Shown here: positions 19,034 through 29,103 of the stretch, one piece after another
Layout: every line of letters begins with the position of its first letter
Numbering within the stretch: position 1 is the stretch's first letter
From: Cylindrotheca closterium
Lineage: Eukaryota > Bacillariophyta > Bacillariophyceae > Bacillariales > Bacillariaceae
Direction of reading: 5' to 3'
Assembly: GCA_933822405.4 (NCBI GenBank)
Contig: CAKOGP040002424.1
Span: forward strand, 503,559 to 567,558
Length of the DNA stretch: 64,000 bases
Made by a program: the position numbers and the translations under genes
Notes under the pieces: model-generated
Seen by the model: only the letters and a program-made list of their open reading frames with translations
Database searches by the model: none
What the model was told of the DNA's origin: nothing

Positions 19034-19566
19034 TGCATGTTTTCTAGAATGCTACTGTAGTTGAACATAATTCAAGACGAATCGATCATGAATTTGACTC
19101 AGAAAAAGACTACAAGCTTGTTCGAATGAGACTCTCCTCTTGTTAGATTCAATTCCAGCTTGAAGGTGCAGGTCGAATGCGACGACAAATTGCATTTCAC
19201 CTTGCTTTCATTTGTATGACCTATAACAACAGCTGCCCAGTACTCCAGTACTGGTACGAGGTACCCATCGCCAGTTACTCTATCGTATGCTACAGTATTC
19301 GCTTTTTGTTTTCAGCCTTTTTTTAAAAAAAAAGCGGAATATTTTCTTGTGCTCAAAGGTGGAGCGCTCCTGATGATTCTTCACCCCACGAGTTCGTACG
19401 AACATACCCGTATGGTTTTATGTATGAGATTGAATAGGCCATTATGGAACAGTCCAACTAGTCAAAGGGGACCCTTTTTTGTCGATCTCGAGCATTCACT
19501 AATTTAAAATAAACGAATAGCTAGGTATAATACTGGTACGAGTATGTGTCTCATACTCATACAATA
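19034..19566. other. Array spacer 2-3
   Basis: The first about 170 bp align with the flank of the relic. The rest is AT-rich with a run of T/A near 19315-19335 and a TACAGTA at 19291. No gene is seen; it presumably contains the promoter of copy 3. Confidence 0.5.
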
Positions 19567-21219
19567 ATGAGCGTCATAAGTCAACAATACAAGCAAAAGT
19601 CAAACTGCCTCGGCATTCGACTTGAAACACCACAAGAATCAAGAAATTCCCTGCTTACCAAGGAAGATGAGCAGAAGGCAAAGGAGAACGACGCAATGCT
19701 GGTTGAGGCACTGAATGGACTCACATTTGAAGAACGGCAAGAGCAGCAAGAAATTGTTCATGGTGTGGATGAAATGACTGCAGACGAGTCGACCTTTATT
19801 GAGAGTACGCTGAAAGATCTAGATAATATCCTCTTGCGAACGAAACACGGTACTGTGTATGAAACAGCGGAATCACTCAATCCTGAATACGTTGGTGCAA
19901 GAGCTTTCCGAATCATGTTTCTCCGTGGAAACCGATATGACGCAAAGGCATCGGCAAAACAGATGCTTAATTTCTTTGAGTGGAAGGAGCAGCTCTTCGG
20001 AAGAGAAAAGCTAGTGAAAGATATCACGATGGAAGACCTAGACGAAGACGATCGGGCATGTATGAGAACCGGGTCTATTCAAATACCAGGAAAAGACAGG
20101 TCCAACAGAACAATAATATTCCACCTTCCGGGTTTGAGACAATTTAAAACTCTGATAAATGAGTTGCGGGCGCGGTATTATATTTGGATGACGGCATTGA
20201 AATCGGAAGAATGCCAGCTTCGGGGGGCAGTTGCTGTCCTATACGGTGTGGGCGATTTCAAAGACAAAAAGGAAGGCGGCGGCTACGTAGAGCATACTCG
20301 CTTGGTCTTAGCCCTTCCACTTCATCAAGCAGCGCTTCACGTATTCACCGATAGCTCAGCCGAGTACATTTTGGGAAATGGGGTCATTAGAATGTTGCCA
20401 AGAAAAGTTCGTGCCCGCTACATAATACACTTTGGCAGCCACATGGAGAGCCAATACCTCTTCCCCACGTACGGCATACCGTTAAGCATACTTCCATTGA
20501 AACCGATGACATTTGAGGCGAATTTGGAGCCCCACCACAAGTGGTACCAATCATGCCTTAGTAACGACAAGATCGATTTCACCGACCTTGTACAGTCCAA
20601 CAGAACAAGAACCGAGTATAATGACAATGATGTCCTCTATGTTGCTGGCAAGAAGAGCAACAATGCTGGCAACCATCGTCTTCGTGTACTCGTTGCGGAT
20701 TTGTCGCGAATCTATGATTCTGGGATAAAAGAGAAACAAAGAACTGTAGTAGATGGCATGATTGGTGAGATCCACAAAACTGGAGGCCGCTTCTTGAAAC
20801 AAAATCCAGGATCGGACTCTGACTGGACCGAAGTGCCACTCGATGAGGTTCGCATAAAGATAACTCAAATGTTCCGAAATCATCGACGGAGGGCAGGTGC
20901 TTTGATCCAGGGCGGCTGTCTTATAGCAGATGAACCGCTCCCGAACGATGTGGTGTTTGGAAAGACGCACAGGAGTCGAGGAAGTGATTTGATGCATTAT
21001 CTCATCAAAACGCGATCCGACGAGTACAATTCTTTGGACCGTGGCATGAAAGTGCAAGTTGTGGATGCCGTTCTCGAGAGGATAAAGGGCGAGGGCGGTC
21101 GGTTTCTCCAAACAGCACCCGAACATGGCGGCTGGTTGGAAGTCACGACCGAAATGGCTCGGATAAGAGTATCGAAGTACTTTCGAAACAACCGGCGACA
21201 GGCAAAGAGGAATGGGTGA
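19567..21219 (+). CDS. CRAL-TRIO-like protein with two C-terminal DUF6824 domains, array copy 3 (mosaic)
   Basis: Single exon, 550 aa from MSVISQQ. The N-terminal about 50 residues and upstream ACAATAATGAGxGTCATAAG match copy 1. From about residue 130 (MLNFFEWK onwards) the protein is almost identical to copy 2, differing in only a few positions (for example an Ile for Met at TLINELRA and AALHVF for AAFHVF). The 3' flank again matches copy 1. The gene therefore reads as a copy-1-type locus whose central and 3' coding part was overwritten by copy 2, or the reverse. Within the segment where copies 1 and 2 are identical (about 15166-15487 in copy 1), copy 3 carries its own silent changes. Domains are as in copy 1. 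Confidence 0.8.
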   Translation: MSVISQQYKQKSNCLGIRLETPQESRNSLLTKEDEQKAKENDAMLVEALNGLTFEERQEQQEIVHGVDEMTADESTFIESTLKDLDNILLRTKHGTVYETAESLNPEYVGARAFRIMFLRGNRYDAKASAKQMLNFFEWKEQLFGREKLVKDITMEDLDEDDRACMRTGSIQIPGKDRSNRTIIFHLPGLRQFKTLINELRARYYIWMTALKSEECQLRGAVAVLYGVGDFKDKKEGGGYVEHTRLVLALPLHQAALHVFTDSSAEYILGNGVIRMLPRKVRARYIIHFGSHMESQYLFPTYGIPLSILPLKPMTFEANLEPHHKWYQSCLSNDKIDFTDLVQSNRTRTEYNDNDVLYVAGKKSNNAGNHRLRVLVADLSRIYDSGIKEKQRTVVDGMIGEIHKTGGRFLKQNPGSDSDWTEVPLDEVRIKITQMFRNHRRRAGALIQGGCLIADEPLPNDVVFGKTHRSRGSDLMHYLIKTRSDEYNSLDRGMKVQVVDAVLERIKGEGGRFLQTAPEHGGWLEVTTEMARIRVSKYFRNNRRQAKRNG

Positions 21220-22119
21220 TAGATAAATCCTAGAGCACGTTATCTGTAGTTGACCCAAAACTAACTTTAATCATGACTGGGGCCAGGTACTGTAGGTCAA
21301 ATACATTCAACCTATGCTTATTCTACCAGAATGAGACTTTGTTAGTTTCAATTCCAACGTGGGTGCACGGATCAAACGTTACTGTACCAATACTGGTACA
21401 AATCGAATGCGATAGATATTTCCCAGAGCGCTACCTGTTGACCGACAAAAATACCAATAATAATGAATCTGGCAACGACTACAATCAATTTACTCTTTGG
21501 ATCTCTGGCTTTCAGTCGAAGGAGACTTTGTTAGTTCCAATTATTAAGGTGCAGATGGCAGAGATGCCCAAACGTTAGCGCATCTCGCCTTGTTATACTA
21601 GCAAGAAGTATTTAACGTTGTTTCAAAAGTTGACTACTTATCGTACCATACTGTATGTCGTTTCTCATTTCAGTTCATGTTTCAGCTTGAGAGTACTATT
21701 TCAGTGTCCAGCCAGTGTGAGTGATCATGAGTTCATCAATGTTCAGAGTGAAGAGTCACAGTGAACAGTCAGTCATCATCAGCCGTCTCGATTGTTGGTT
21801 TTCGTTCGTCTGTCCTTCTTTTGAGAGTACTATTCCAGTGTCCAGCGTGAGTGATGAGTTCATCAATGTTCAGAGTGAAGAGTCTCAGTCATCATCAGTC
21901 AGTCGTCTCGATTGTTAGTTCGTCTGTCCTTCTTCCTTCGACCAATCCGAATTCCTACCGTACGGCAGAGCGACGTACCAAGACGTACGTATTTTGTGGT
22001 TTGGCTATCAGCAATCGCAAGCGAGCAACAACTGAGCTTCCAACTTGCTATATGAGTGTGTAAGAAGGTTGGATAGACTTCTTCGTTTCCCAAAGGCACT
22101 TAACGAGAGATAGACAAGA
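21220..22119. other. Spacer after the array with decayed flank repeats
   Basis: No gene is supported. The motif GAGACTTTGTTAGTT with CAATT occurs twice (about 21332 and 21523) and resembles the spacer repeats between array genes, so more array flank lies here. TACTGTA occurs at 21288, 21380 and 21649. A direct repeat of about 110-130 bp follows at 21689-21934. Confidence 0.5.
21689..21934. repeat. Direct tandem duplication, about 110-130 bp unit
   Basis: Unit 1 (21689-21820) and unit 2 (21823-21934) both run from GAGAGTACTATT through AGTGTCCAGC, GAGTTCATCAATGTTCAGAG and TCGTCTCGATTGTT to CGTCTGTCCTTCTT. Unit 2 lacks two short segments present in unit 1. They lie upstream of the MDR-like gene. 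Confidence 0.9.
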
Positions 22120-23758
22120 ATGATATCATCATCCACCGCTCGCAGAGTGTCACAGGCAGTCCTACGACGTGGGGTTCACACTCGAAGAAAGACCAAGGAT
22201 GCTGTGAATCTTCCAGGTGCCTTGGCACAAAATTTCCCAACTAAAATGGTGGAACCTGCCGTAGAAACTACTGAAGATCCTAGTGCTTACCAAAAATCTA
22301 CAGTCACTTCTGCCCATGCTATTGATGTTGAGGCTGGCAAGGTCTCCACTAAGGATTCTGTTGCCATTAGCCCTGATGGAAAGGTGGTTCATGGAAGATA
22401 CGGAGAATTGGGTGAAGCTGCCGATGGTGTTCCGCTAGAATACCTGGCACTCTTGCGAATGGCAGCCGAGGGTGCCGCTGGACTCCGAAAGATCGAGGAG
22501 GGTGGAAAGACTGGAACCATTGTGGTATTTGGAGCTTCCCAAGCTAGTGGACTTGCAGCTGTTCAACTTGCTTCTGCCAACGGACATGCTGTTGTGGGTG
22601 TCGTTGGGGCTGAACACTCATGCCACGAAGACATGGTCGAGTATGTGAAGGGAATGATCCCCGAACCTGGAACTGCGGTCGCCGAAGAGTATGCTATTGC
22701 CAAGAAGAATTTTGCCGATCTTGTAAACGGAATCGCTTCCGGAGATGAAGGACTTTCGTGCTACGGTGCTGAAGAATGCTTGGATGACTTCAAGGCCAAC
22801 CTTCTAGAATACGTCGAAGCGTATCCAGAGACTCTTCCTGCCGCTGTTGACCCATCCAAGATGAAGTTCCTGGGCATGGAAAAGGACAAGGATAACTTCC
22901 GTACCAACATGGAGGCTTACCTTGCTCAGTTCCCACCAGGTGCCCCACCAATTGCCAAAGATCAGCTTGATGCGAAATTCACCACTGAACAATACGAAGT
23001 CTTCCGAAACAAGTTCTGGGAGCAAACGACAAGTGTCGTCTCTGGTGACGAATCGCACTTCTTCTCACCTCCGCACATTGCTGTTGATCTAATGAAGCAG
23101 CCCCAAAAGATGGACAAGGCTGTCTATGACACCTCACACCCAGCTGTCCCATACGCCTTCACAACCGTCAAGAACTTTTACGCTCCAGGAACCCAAGAAA
23201 CTCCAGGAGGACCAATTGCCGGGGCCCTCATTGTGGTCACACCCAACCTGGAGAAGGCTGCCAAGGCCGTGGATGCCGCCAAGACCCTTCGCGAAAAGGG
23301 TGAAGCTTTGCAGTTCTTGACTGACGCCGAAAAGAGCGCATTCAGTGCGGCTTGCTCAGTCGCTTCCTCGGCCACAAAGGCCGGTGCTCCCGTATACACT
23401 ATTGGAGGTAAGCTATATGAATGCAAATGATATTGTTGATTGATTAAAATGCTGTAACAAGAGAAAGGCTGAAACTCACCAAATCGCATTTTTTTTCGTC
23501 CCCCCCCTTGTGCATCACCCACCACTTTACTTGCACACAATCACAGGCAAATTACCTGGATTAACAGATGCACCCGCTACGGATGCGGATGTCAAGGAAG
23601 CTCTCAATGGAATGGCCATTCAAGACGATGGTTCCACCAAGTTGGACTACTTTGTCCAAGCCTACCGCGCTGGGGATTTCCCCTTTTACGCCGACTATGC
23701 CGTCCACCGAGCTACGGAAGTTTTGGCAGGTCCAAGGCAAATTGTTGTGACCAAGTAA
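22120..23758 (+). CDS. MDR/enoyl-reductase-like Rossmann protein, predicted mitochondrial
   Basis: Two exons: 22120-23407 and 23547-23758. The donor GTAAGC and acceptor TCACAG restore a Gly codon; the product has 499 aa. The N-terminus (MISSSTARRVSQAVLRRGVHTRR) is a typical mitochondrial presequence. A nucleotide-binding-like segment VVFGASQASGLAAVQLA followed by GHAVVGVVG resembles the dinucleotide site of medium-chain reductases such as mitochondrial 2-enoyl thioester reductase. The Gly pattern is altered and the catalytic N-terminal GroES-like part is not obvious. A long acidic middle segment (about 190-330) is not typical of MDR enzymes. The exact reaction is unknown and the protein may be non-catalytic. 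An assembly gap begins 20 bp after the stop. Confidence 0.65.
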
Positions 23759-24329
23759 ATGAAGGAATGAACGAAAGTNNNNNNNNNNNNNNNNNNNNNN
23801 NNNNNNNNNNNNNNNNNNNNNNNNNNNNNNNNNNNNNNNNNNNGAGGAAGGGAGGAAGGAAAGAAAAGAGAAAAATGGTGGAACCTTGTGTTAATATGTT
23901 TATTGACTCTATTACGAATGAATAATGATAATATTAGGATGCCACGTGATTGCTATTCACTGAACGAGTCAGCTCAATGGCTCTTGAAACCATGTTTTGT
24001 TCGGTACTAGATTTGCAAGAGATGTGTTTCCATACTTGACTTTAGATCAGTTTGAGGAACAAAGACTACTCGCAACGGTGTCTGTTGTTGGAACCACGAG
24101 TGTCCACCGGTCCCTATTTATCAACACTAGTAGCTAGAATACAAATGATGATGCTTGTAATCATCATCATCATCAGTCTGAGCGTTGGTCCGTTCCTACT
24201 AGGAACAACACCACATTTTTTGCGTTGGTTTTTAATCTTACATTTTGTAGTTGGTGGTGATAATGACAAACAGATGAAGACGATAACAGTAGTAGTAGTA
24301 GTAGTAGCGCCCGAAAAAACACAAGACCG
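23759..24329. other. Convergent spacer with 65-bp gap
   Basis: Contains 65 N at 23779-23843 flanked by AAGG/GGAAGGAAGG simple sequence. A short (CAT)n run lies near 24165-24177 and a (GTA)n run at 24288-24307. No gene is seen between the convergent MDR-like and Mpv17-like genes. Confidence 0.6.
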
Positions 24330-25292
24330 TTAGCTTCGCATAGGGGAGCTTCCCTCCATTTGCTGCTGTAGCTTTTGCACCGTCGTTGGTGTGGAACGAT
24401 AGGACTTTCGTCGCATAATCTCTTCCGTGACCTCCATTTCCCCATCAGGAGTCATGAGGCCTCCATTGTTCAAGTGACTCAAGTATCCACTCCATCCTAC
24501 CAATACAAGGTTCTGGACCAAGACTGCAAAAAGTAGCAGAGAGAAGGTGGGTGTAAGAAAGACGGTTTCAAAATAAGGATCCAATAACAATGTATCAGTA
24601 TCCAATGACGTACCTCTGTGATGCAAGGGCATGTAGTAAAAGTTAAAAGTGTGCACTGCTGGCCACAAGGTCCAGTGTCGCAACATGGTAGGAGGAAGCA
24701 TGGCAGACGCCTTGTTGCAAGTCTTGTCCAAGAGTTGTTTGGCATTCTCTGAGGTTTTGTCCTTAGTGGCATTCCAATCTTGCAAATAGTTGGTAATCAC
24801 AAAGTACGTGTAAATGTACATGGGAGCTCCAATCGCTTGATCCACAACAACTTTAGTCAAGGTGTTGGACAATCGGTGCGTGCTGGTGGGCAATCGCTTG
24901 CCGACTGCCACCTCGAGGAATCCCCACCAGTAGTGCAACCAAGCCGTGGCAACGACACCAAAGGCAGCACCAGATCCTGCTCGCGCGAAATCCCAATCCT
25001 TGTCTGGTTCCGTGATTCGTTGGGTTGCCGAGTCACTGGCAAAGAAAATGATGGAAGCTGCCGATGCTTTTACGAGCAACGGGCGCCTGTGCAGAGCCGC
25101 ATTGTATCGTTCCAAAAACACTTGAAACAATGAGGAAGGCGGCAGGGGAAGACTTGACTTGGATCGAGTGGCACTTGCTGCTGTTTGCGAAGCATTGTTG
25201 GGTGTTCTCGGGAATGGTTGTCGTGGAAGTGGTTGGATGGCAGTGCTACGTGCCAATGATCGTGGGCGCCTCAGCAAGTTGTGGCCTCTCAT
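24330..25292 (-). CDS. Mpv17/PMP22 family membrane protein
   Basis: Single exon, 320 aa. After a basic Ser/Pro-rich N-terminus of about 65 residues (possible mitochondrial presequence with RRPRSLAR), the protein follows the Mpv17/PMP22 layout of four membrane segments. Visible family elements are YNAALHRRPLLVKA, a SDSATQRI element (family D-x-x-x-Q), the WTLWPAVHTFNFYYMPLHHR motif (family W-P-x-x-Q-x-x-N-F-x-x-x-P-x-x-x-R, with His replacing Gln) and WSGYLSHLNN near the C-terminus (family W-x-x-Y-L-S). Members reside in inner mitochondrial or peroxisomal membranes and are thought to form channels. The C-terminal tail (MEVTEEIMRRKSYRS) is extra. It is divergent from the carrier-family gene at 25949. 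Confidence 0.85.
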   Translation of the reverse strand: MRGHNLLRRPRSLARSTAIQPLPRQPFPRTPNNASQTAASATRSKSSLPLPPSSLFQVFLERYNAALHRRPLLVKASAASIIFFASDSATQRITEPDKDWDFARAGSGAAFGVVATAWLHYWWGFLEVAVGKRLPTSTHRLSNTLTKVVVDQAIGAPMYIYTYFVITNYLQDWNATKDKTSENAKQLLDKTCNKASAMLPPTMLRHWTLWPAVHTFNFYYMPLHHRGTSLDTDTLLLDPYFETVFLTPTFSLLLFAVLVQNLVLVGWSGYLSHLNNGGLMTPDGEMEVTEEIMRRKSYRSTPTTVQKLQQQMEGSSPMRS

Positions 25293-25948
25293 GGTGATTG
25301 GTTTGCTTAGTTGTGGGTTGGAATAATGAACAGACTAAGATTCGTTACTGTTTGTTGGTTGTTGTTGTTCTTTCAAAAGCAGTCCAAAAATTCAAAATCC
25401 TTTTTATGATAGCTTCCGGCTGAAAAAAGTAACTGTGGTCGGCTTTTTCCGCTATTCGTAATTTTGCGGATGACCCCCATCGAGCGAGGTTGGAAGTTGG
25501 AACTCTGGTTCGGAATCCCGACCTCTCGCAGTATCATTTTTTGATCTTCTGCTGATACGGTAAAGTACTGACTGTACAGCAAAGTTCGCACGTCAACGGA
25601 ATTCAAATTCAAGTTGCCGTACTTTTTCGGCCACATTACTACGTAGTACTGAGGTTTACGCATGTGCACGGCACCAATGATCAACAATCTCGACCTCGAG
25701 CACTTTGAAATTGCAGAAATTCGAAGAGGTTCGTATTTCAGTGCCGATGTGAGATGAGAACTCATTTTTGGTAGCATGCAGTGCCGGCAGTCAGTCGTTG
25801 CGATCGTTGGCCCTGCCAGGTGATGATCCCCCACTACATTCCCTTCAATACCACACCATTTTCAAAATTCAGCGATATTTCGAAAATGCTCCCGACCACA
25901 GACCCACACGAGATCCGTGTATCATAGTAATAGAATACAGCCTCAACC
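25293..25948. other. Divergent spacer between Mpv17-like and carrier genes
   Basis: 656 bp with only short unsupported reading frames on either strand. It must contain both promoters. No specific element is recognised. Confidence 0.5.
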
Positions 25949-27269
25949 ATGAGGATACGATCATGCATATCACAACGAAGAATACTGCTGATCTTGCTTA
26001 GTTTCTGTGTCCTACTTTCGTCCCAAAGAAGTTGTCTTTCCCTGGTCAAAGCCGTCGAAATAGATTCGAAACATGTCGAACCGAAAGAGAACAATGACGA
26101 CAACGACACGACAACCACCACCTCTTCTCTTCGAAGTCGTCCAACACCATCATCCACGCTAAAAGAGGAAATTCCGACGAAACGACAAATAGCTGCCGGA
26201 GGTATTTTACGAAAGGCTTTCCTACGAGGTTTGAATGGTGGCATTTCCGGACTCATCGCTGGTTGCATCCAAGTCATTACGTTGATGTGGCTGCGGACTG
26301 TCATTAATTATCAATGTCGGTATGGAACTACCTTTCGCCATGCCATTGATCTCTTGTATCGAGAAGGTGGTGTCGGTCGACTCTACGAAGGCGTCGGATT
26401 TGCATTGATTCAAGCCCCCATGTCCAAATTCTTTGCCACGGCGGCCAACGATGGCATGCAAGCGATATTGGCGTGTTTTGATATTAGTAGATCTTGGGGG
26501 ATTGGAACTCAAACCTTTTTGGCGTCCATCGTGGTGGGATGTTTTCGGATGGTGCTCATGCCAATTGATACATGCAAAGTGGTCTTGCAAGTGGATGGGA
26601 AACAAGGATTTCGGGGATTGCTGCTGCGAGTAAAGGCGGGAAACTTTGGTGTCTTGTATCAGGGAGCCATTATTAATTCGATTTCTTCTGCAATGAGTAA
26701 CTTTCCATGGTACGTATCATGTTAGTGTACTGTAGCGAGATGGATGGATGGATGGATGGATAGATGGATGGATGGGGTTCATTGGTGTTACTTGTTTCCG
26801 TGACATTTTCTAATATCAAGGCTTCTTTCTATCAATTCGTCACTCTTCCTATCATCAATCAATCAATCAATCAATCAATCAATTGATTGATTCCAGGTTC
26901 TTTATCTACAATCTGCTTTCCAAAAACCAGGTTGTCATGAGCCTCGTCCAATCGCCTCTGGTTCGCAACGGGTTGGTGGGATTTTGCGCGAGCCTTGTCA
27001 GTGACACCATTGTCAACCCTTTACGAGTCATCAAGACAACCAAGCAATCCATGGGATCCAAACATGAAGGAATTACGTATGGGGATACTGTTCGAATGAT
27101 ATTTACAGCAGATGGATGGAAAGGATTTTTTATTAGAGGCTTAAGGACCCGCATGATTGCCAATGCCATTCAATCCGCCTTGTTTACCATCATATGGCGA
27201 AAGCTTGCCGACGAATGGGGGAACCGTGCCGAAAATGTAGAACAATCCTCAACGATAGGAGCAAAGTAA
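25949..27269 (+). CDS. Divergent mitochondrial carrier family (SLC25-like) protein with N-terminal signal sequence
   Basis: Two exons: 25949-26709 and 26897-27269, giving 377 aa. The donor GTACGT and acceptor TTCCAG restore a Trp codon. The fold is that of three tandem carrier repeats. Repeat 2 keeps PIDTCK (family P-x-[DE]-x-x-[KR]). Repeat 3 has NPLRVIK, where the acidic residue is Arg. Repeat 1 (QVITLMWLR) has lost the Pro. The N-terminus is unusual: about 30 residues (RRILLILLSFCVLLSSQRSCLS) look like an ER signal peptide, followed by a Thr/Asn/Asp-rich linker. This suggests targeting through the secretory route, perhaps to a plastid envelope membrane, rather than direct mitochondrial import. 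Intron 1 has GATG and ATCA simple repeats. The transported substrate is unknown. Confidence 0.8.
26738..26775. repeat. (GATG)n microsatellite in intron
   Basis: About nine GATG units with one GATA, within the carrier gene intron. Confidence 0.9.
26851..26892. repeat. (ATCA)n repeat ending in a palindrome next to the 3' splice site
   Basis: A run of ATCA units is followed by its inverted complement; the 20-bp perfect palindrome at 26873-26892 ends four bases before the acceptor AG (26895-26896) of the carrier gene intron. Confidence 0.9.
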
Positions 27270-27510
27270 ATGCAACTACTGTATAATAGAATCTCCTATC
27301 TATAAAGTACTGGCTATAATAAATGATTTGTTATATAGATATGTAAATGTCGGCAACCTCTCTGTCCGCTTGGATTAGACTTTCAAGTTTCGTTTGAATG
27401 TCAGTTTTATTCTGCAGTCGAATTAATCACTCGACACTGAAACGAAACGCCAAATTTTACTCGTCAACCACAACAATAATAACATCAGCATCACTGAAGT
27501 TCGCACCGTC

Positions 27511-28962
27511 ATGAGTGACACTGTCAACTCTCTTGCTTCGACAGTTCTAATGTCGAATGAGAAACAAAACAAGGGAGCAACAATGAAAGCTGCAACATCA
27601 GGAGCTGAGAAGATGCCCTTGAATGGATCCATCAAAACGACGATGCGCAACCACACCAGCATTTCCGACAACTCATCACAAGAGATGGCTGAAGACGAAG
27701 GATCGTTAGAATTTCAAAAGCCAGGATGGTGGGATTTATACAAACAATTATTGAGAAGATACCGAATCCCGCTGGAACTAGCAGAAGAGGCCTTGGAACG
27801 AATCCTCTTTTGGATGCCGCATTCCGAGTCCGAAGATCCAAACGACCCAACAGCTCCAAAACATCAGTGGCGAGAAGTCCTTTTTGGACTCTTGTCGTTG
27901 CATCGATTGTCCATGTATTGTGCGTCGGAAGAAACTGAAGGGTCTACTATGGGACTGGAAAATTCGTATGGAATGACCATCCAAACCAAAGAGCAACCAA
28001 CAATTTCGGCAACACGAATTCGCATCTACCTTAGCATCCTTCACTGTCTCATGCCAACCTTGTTGGAAATCCTTCCCAGCAACAAAAATTCAAGGAGAAA
28101 TCCTTCTGCTAGACAACATAGTCAAAGTCGGGTTCGTCTGAGGTTGGAACAAGTCAAGTTTGGCTTGCGATTGTACCTGTTGGCATCCTACTGGACACAA
28201 CAACAATGGCAACAATCAAAAGAAGGGGAAAGTTGGCTAGACAAGCTCAAGGGCAATGCTTTCAATATTGGAATTTTGCAGGCTGGGGGCATGTTTGATG
28301 TTGTGGGACAGGGGTCTGGGCTGCACAGCCTTGAAGCCGAGAGAATGGGTCGCAGAAAGGCGTACATGGGTCGACGGACGGGGCTCACCATTCGACTTGC
28401 CAACGGCAGCGGCAAGATTTTGCCTCCTTCGTTATCGAGTACTACCAATATCAGAGCCAGCGTCAGTGCCGAGGCAAATGGTCATGAAAGTTGTTTGCAC
28501 AATGATAGTAGACAAAGAAAAGGTCATCTCATTGGCATTCTGATAGGTGAACTGCTGCATATTCTGCGACCATTGTATTGGGCCTCGGCAGAAGCCTACG
28601 GTGGAAGCGAGACTACATCTTTGTCATTGCCAGGTATTCAACAGTCGTCCTCGTCATCTCTGAAAATGCTGAAACCTTGGATTGAGACATTGCTCATGGA
28701 TCTGGTGTCACTAAAGCTGTTGTGGAGACATTCAACAAAGAACTCAGGTAATCCCTGGACCTACGATGAATGGAAGCGACGAAAGGGACGGATGCTCTTG
28801 TACCTGTTGCGGGGACCCATTTGGTCCAAGATGACCCATCCAGTTCTAGAAAAGGGATCGGCGATTTGGACCAAAATTCCAATCTTGGGTCGCTTACTAG
28901 ACGTTTTCCTCTGGGATTGGATTCTCTATTGGAAACTCCCTTATATTGCAGAAGAAGGATAG
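27511..28962 (+). CDS. PEX16: Peroxin Pex16
   Basis: Single exon, 483 aa. Family landmarks run in order: WWDLYKQLLRRYRIPLELAEEALERI-like N-terminal helices split by acidic residues, VRLRLEQVKFGLRLYLL, the MGRRTGLTI motif (family G-R-R-T-G), IGELLHILRPLYWASAEAYGG (a near-invariant stretch in Pex16), and WKRRKGRMLLYLLRGPIWSK. Pex16 is a membrane protein that recruits Pex3 and helps insert peroxisomal membrane proteins, often from the ER. The length exceeds the human protein (336 aa) because of an extended polar N-terminus (first about 70 residues) and internal Ser/Asn-rich inserts. The gene lies 141 bp upstream of TERT on the same strand. Confidence 0.93.
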   Translation: MSDTVNSLASTVLMSNEKQNKGATMKAATSGAEKMPLNGSIKTTMRNHTSISDNSSQEMAEDEGSLEFQKPGWWDLYKQLLRRYRIPLELAEEALERILFWMPHSESEDPNDPTAPKHQWREVLFGLLSLHRLSMYCASEETEGSTMGLENSYGMTIQTKEQPTISATRIRIYLSILHCLMPTLLEILPSNKNSRRNPSARQHSQSRVRLRLEQVKFGLRLYLLASYWTQQQWQQSKEGESWLDKLKGNAFNIGILQAGGMFDVVGQGSGLHSLEAERMGRRKAYMGRRTGLTIRLANGSGKILPPSLSSTTNIRASVSAEANGHESCLHNDSRQRKGHLIGILIGELLHILRPLYWASAEAYGGSETTSLSLPGIQQSSSSSLKMLKPWIETLLMDLVSLKLLWRHSTKNSGNPWTYDEWKRRKGRMLLYLLRGPIWSKMTHPVLEKGSAIWTKIPILGRLLDVFLWDWILYWKLPYIAEEG

Positions 28963-29103
28963 TCAAGCGTCTCTGTTCACTACCGTGATTGACGTTGCGT
29001 TACTCTGGATTGGAGTTTGGGAGTTTTGAATTGTTGAAGTCGAACGGGTCGAATATTGCATTGCTGAATAAAAATACTGCGTACGAACATCTTCTGATGC
29101 CGC

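Noticed and set aside
20551..21258. Long antisense frames repeated in all three array genes
   Set aside because: Their recurrence follows only from the duplication of the sense genes.
25373..25834. 153-codon minus-strand frame in the Mpv17-carrier spacer
   Set aside because: No domain, signal or repeat pattern is seen; composition looks like spacer.
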